A stretch of DNA of 25,943 nt. It comes from UBA1573 sp016794285 (GTDB lineage: Bacteria > Pseudomonadota > Alphaproteobacteria > Micavibrionales > Micavibrionaceae). Both the position numbers and the translations under genes were made by a program. The DNA lies in NCBI GenBank assembly GCA_016794285.1, contig JAEUKO010000021.1:1-25943 (forward strand), given 5' to 3'. The notes under the pieces were generated by a model. That model saw only the letters and a program-made list of their open reading frames with translations. It had not been told where the DNA came from and ran no database searches. Positions 23,660 through 25,943 of the stretch are shown piece by piece (position 1 is the stretch's first letter; each line of letters starts with the position of its first letter).

Positions 23660-24241
23660 TTAGCCGATACGAACCAGCGTGTCCGTGACAAAAGTATAGG
23701 TAGGAACCTCAAGATTTTTTGGGGCCGGCCCCTTACGGATGCGGCCCGATGTGTCATAGGCCGACCCGTGACAGGGACAGAACCACCCACCAAACTCTCC
23801 CCGAGTTTCGCCTGTTCTTTGCCCCAAGGGTACACAGCCAAGATGCGTACAAATCCCTACCAAAATCAGCCATTCAGGCTTTTGAACCCGTTTATCATCG
23901 GCCTCTTTGTGGCGAAGCGTTGTGACATCAACATCAGCAGCGGCTTTGATTTCCTCTGCGCTCCGGTGGCGAATAAAAACAGGCTTGCCGCGCCACATGA
24001 CCGTAATGGCCTGACCTTCCTGAACCGAAGCAATATCCACCTCGGTGGTGGAAAGAGCCAACGTGTCTGCCGCCGGATTCATTTGGTCAATGAAGGGCCA
24101 GACAACGGATCCCGCACCAATTGCAGCCATAGCCCCTGCGGTCATAAATAAGAAATCGCGACGGGACGACCCGTCAGCACCACACCCTTGTGCGCAAGGC
24201 GCACGAGAGGATTGAGAAGAATTATCGTCTGAAACCGTCAT
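23660..24241 (-). CDS. petA: Rieske iron-sulfur subunit of the bc1 complex
   Basis: The 193-residue product has an N-terminal hydrophilic stretch with twin arginine (SSRRDFLFMTAGA, 25-37), an uncleaved TM anchor (31-50), and the Rieske domain. The [2Fe-2S] ligands are C131 and H133 in CTHLGC, and C155 and H158 in CPCHGS. The disulfide pair is C136-C157. GGWFCPCHGSAYDTSGRIRK and GPAPKNLEVP are family hallmarks. It accepts electrons from ubiquinol and reduces cytochrome c1 on the periplasmic side; the twin-arginine motif indicates Tat insertion. The N-terminus carries two extra cysteines (C16, C20) ahead of the Tat motif, unusual but of unknown meaning. It is the first gene of petABC. Confidence 0.96.
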   Translation of the reverse strand: MTVSDDNSSQSSRAPCAQGCGADGSSRRDFLFMTAGAMAAIGAGSVVWPFIDQMNPAADTLALSTTEVDIASVQEGQAITVMWRGKPVFIRHRSAEEIKAAADVDVTTLRHKEADDKRVQKPEWLILVGICTHLGCVPLGQRTGETRGEFGGWFCPCHGSAYDTSGRIRKGPAPKNLEVPTYTFVTDTLVRIG

Positions 24242-24370
24242 AGCTTATAAATCGTTCGCGAGGTTATGGTTGGTTAGTACAAAGACGCGAAAAGTCCGCA
24301 AAGACTCCCCCGAATCAATCTTTTGAAACTAAACTTTTCTGCCGCTAAAATCCATCCCCTCTTGAATAAG

Positions 24371-24399
24371 TTGACGTTATTCCGGTGGGCATGATACAC
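24371..24399 (+). promoter_or_regulatory. Candidate promoter placing trmL transcription start at its ATG
   Basis: TTGACG (24371-24376), 17 bases, then ATACAC (24394-24399); GATACA with a 16-base spacer is an alternative. The ATG at 24407 begins 8 bases after the -10 box, so transcription would start at or next to the start codon. The -10 match is poor. Confidence 0.35.
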
Positions 24400-24406
24400 C
24401 GCGCCT

Positions 24407-24850
24407 ATGAGACTTGCCGCTTTCCAGCCTGATATTCCCCAAAACACCGGAGCCCTCATGCGGCTTTGCGCAGGGTTTAACGTTCCACTTGAACTCATTG
24501 AACCGTTTGGTTTTCCGTGGAACGAGCGAAAAATAAGAGCTTCCGCCATGGACTATTTTGACCATGTGACTTTGCGCCGTCATCCCTCATGGGACGCTTT
24601 TCGCCACAATTTTCCAGAGTCTCGGATTGTCCTTCTGACTACAAAATCAGACCTGCCCTATACAAGTTTCAGTTTTAGGGAAAACGACATTTTGCTTCTT
24701 GGCCGAGAAAGCGCAGGCGTTCCCGATGAAATTCATGCCCAACTTCCCGACCGCGTGACGATTCCCATGTCTCCCGCGACACGCTCCTTCAACGTGGCAA
24801 TGGCCGGAGCCATCGTCCTCTCCGAAGCCTTGCGACAAACTTCTTGTTAA
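24407..24850 (+). CDS. trmL: tRNA (cytidine(34)-2'-O)-methyltransferase TrmL
   Basis: The 147-residue SPOUT methyltransferase starts with MRLAAFQPDIPQNTGALMRL, the family N-terminus, which fixes the start. The knot region is complete: LLLGRESAGVPDEIHAQLPD and IPMSPATRSFNVAMAGAIVL. TrmL methylates the wobble ribose (C34 or U34) of leucine tRNAs using SAM. GFPWNERKIRASAMDYFDHV is the conserved middle segment. No Shine-Dalgarno sequence precedes the ATG (ACACCGCGCCT), and a promoter-like pair ends 7 bases before it. The gene is divergent from petA and convergent with the CCA-adding-enzyme gene, with only 9 bases between the stops. Confidence 0.94.
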   Translation: MRLAAFQPDIPQNTGALMRLCAGFNVPLELIEPFGFPWNERKIRASAMDYFDHVTLRRHPSWDAFRHNFPESRIVLLTTKSDLPYTSFSFRENDILLLGRESAGVPDEIHAQLPDRVTIPMSPATRSFNVAMAGAIVLSEALRQTSC

Positions 24851-24859
24851 ACCATACCG

Positions 24860-25943
24860 TTATGACGGGCTCATCAACTCTGAAAAGCTCAAACGAAATC
24901 CGGACTCTACCCATTTCTTTTCAAGTGACTTTAAGTGGGTTCCCATTTCGGGGCCAGACGAAAACCCCGCCCGCAGAAGATCTTCTCCCCGCACAGGAAA
25001 TTCCGGCTGCTTTTCGCTTTTTAGAAACTTAACCCAGCAATCCGAACTGTCTTTCTCTGCCGCTAGCCTAATCCGCAAAACCTGCATCGCCACTTCGCTC
25101 CCATAACGATAGAGCAAGAATCTCAAAGTAAATTCTTCAATTTTTTCAAGCTGTTCAAAGGCGTTTGATACAGACGACATTAAACTTTTCAAACGGTTTG
25201 AAAGACGCAGAGACTCTTCAAAATTTTGAAAATAAGGCGGGTGAACCCCACCCACCATAAAGAGTCTGGCCGCCAATTCAGCTTCTCCTCCACCCTCTGT
25301 CAAACAGAGGGCTAGTCCCCGCTCCATAAGCGATGGATCAAAACGATCCGTAACAAGATTATTCAATATGTTATGGCGGCGCATTAAAGTCAGAACAGAA
25401 ACAGCATTGGCAGACCCCACGATTTTCAAAAACTCTGCGGTCACACGTTCCTTGGAAAGGTTGGATATGTGAGAAGCCCATCTTTCACAAGCGGCCAAGG
25501 CGTCTGTGTCTGGAGCCCCCTCCCCATAAAGAGCATGAAAGCGGAAGAAGCGCAGAATGCGCAAATAATCTTCTTTGATCCTCTGGTCGGGGTCCCCCAC
25601 GAAGAGAACCTGACGTTTTTCGAGATCTGCCAATCCTCGCCCAAGCGGGTCATAAATATTTCCCTCTAAATCGGCAAGAAGCGTGTTCATCGTAAAATCG
25701 CGGCGCGCCGCATCTTCATACCAGTCTTTTGTGTATGCCACCACGGCGCGGCGACCATCCGTTGAAACATCCCGCCGCAAAGTCGTCACTTCAAAAGGGA
25801 AGCCCCCTACCACCACCGTCAAGGTCCCATGCTCAATTCCCGTTGGGACAACCTTAAAGCCTTTGGCTGTTAAGAGGGATATTCCCTCCTCAGGCGTCAC
25901 GGTCGTAGCAATATCCATATCGCCGCTATACTTCCCCAACACT
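24860..25943 (-). CDS. CCA tRNA nucleotidyltransferase / poly(A) polymerase family (5' end outside window)
   Basis: The frame runs off the right edge and lacks its first residues, including the usual GGxVRDxLL start. Visible are the catalytic GDMDIATT (GxDxD), GTLTVVVGGFPFEVTTLR, RRDFTMNTLLAD with IYDPLGRGLADLEKR, the basic RILRFFRFHALYG, and SKERVTAEFLKIV. The C-terminal helical part is 200 residues or more. The class II nucleotidyltransferase fold adds or repairs the 3' CCA of tRNA; PcnB-type poly(A) polymerases are related, but this length and the alphaproteobacterial context favour the CCA enzyme. It is convergent with trmL. Confidence 0.92.
   Translation of the reverse strand, partial: VLGKYSGDMDIATTVTPEEGISLLTAKGFKVVPTGIEHGTLTVVVGGFPFEVTTLRRDVSTDGRRAVVAYTKDWYEDAARRDFTMNTLLADLEGNIYDPLGRGLADLEKRQVLFVGDPDQRIKEDYLRILRFFRFHALYGEGAPDTDALAACERWASHISNLSKERVTAEFLKIVGSANAVSVLTLMRRHNILNNLVTDRFDPSLMERGLALCLTEGGGEAELAARLFMVGGVHPPYFQNFEESLRLSNRLKSLMSSVSNAFEQLEKIEEFTLRFLLYRYGSEVAMQVLRIRLAAEKDSSDCWVKFLKSEKQPEFPVRGEDLLRAGFSSGPEMGTHLKSLEKKWVESGFRLSFSELMSPS

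Noticed and set aside
1..25943. CRISPR arrays, tRNA or rRNA genes, insertion sequences, prophage
   Set aside because: No direct repeat series, cloverleaf ends, rRNA blocks, transposase or phage genes were seen on reading both strands.

Overview
The window looks like a piece of chromosome from a mid-GC alphaproteobacterium. The lineage call rests on several gene families that are largely confined to, or typical of, that class: a DUF1013/TrcR cell-cycle regulator, a DUF1192 protein, a small DUF465 (YdcH-like) protein, an NDUFAF5/BioC-like methyltransferase, a ComF-GrxC neighbourhood and a fbcFBC-type cytochrome bc1 operon. I cannot place it to order from sequence alone. The DNA is densely coded, and most genes are housekeeping. 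I see no rRNA, tRNA, CRISPR array, phage or transposase gene.

Left part (1-8876). An asparagine-synthase-like gene runs off the left edge with degenerate active-site motifs. It is followed, on the same strand, by glpD (glycerol-3-phosphate dehydrogenase), a single-domain response regulator and a soluble PAS-PAS hybrid histidine kinase. A YjbH-type outer-membrane protein diverges from the kinase. It collides tail-to-tail, with a 41-base overlap, with a leucine/valine-type amino-acid dehydrogenase.

Middle part (8877-15462). A gene-poor gap of about 320 bases has a strong promoter and an intrinsic terminator but no convincing ORF, so it may encode a small RNA. Next come grxC and comF, separated by a hairpin-rich palindromic repeat of about 140 bases. 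Then follows an 841-residue methyltransferase fused to two Nudix-like regions, an NDUFAF5-like methyltransferase without a recognisable SAM glycine motif, a coiled-coil protein with a disordered Arg/Pro/Gly tail, and bdhA with a DUF1192 gene.

Right part (15492-25943). This holds a quinone oxidoreductase, trcR, a DUF465 gene, and an operon of a Na+/phosphate symporter with an ALDH7-type aldehyde dehydrogenase. A small two-TM protein gene, apparently starting at ATT, lies behind the bc1 operon petA-petB-petC. petC carries one in-frame amber codon (TAG). Finally trmL, possibly leaderless, converges on the 3' part of a CCA-adding/poly(A) polymerase-type gene that runs off the right edge.

Together the genes cover respiration (bc1, GlpD, BdhA), wobble-base methylation and probably tRNA CCA-end maturation, redox control (GrxC), phosphate and osmolyte/lysine-type aldehyde metabolism, and cell-cycle/two-component regulation. 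The points most worth a second look are the amber codon in petC, the ATT start just downstream of it, the methyltransferase-Nudix-like fusion, the eroded asparagine-synthase paralogue, the palindromic element and the putative small RNA.
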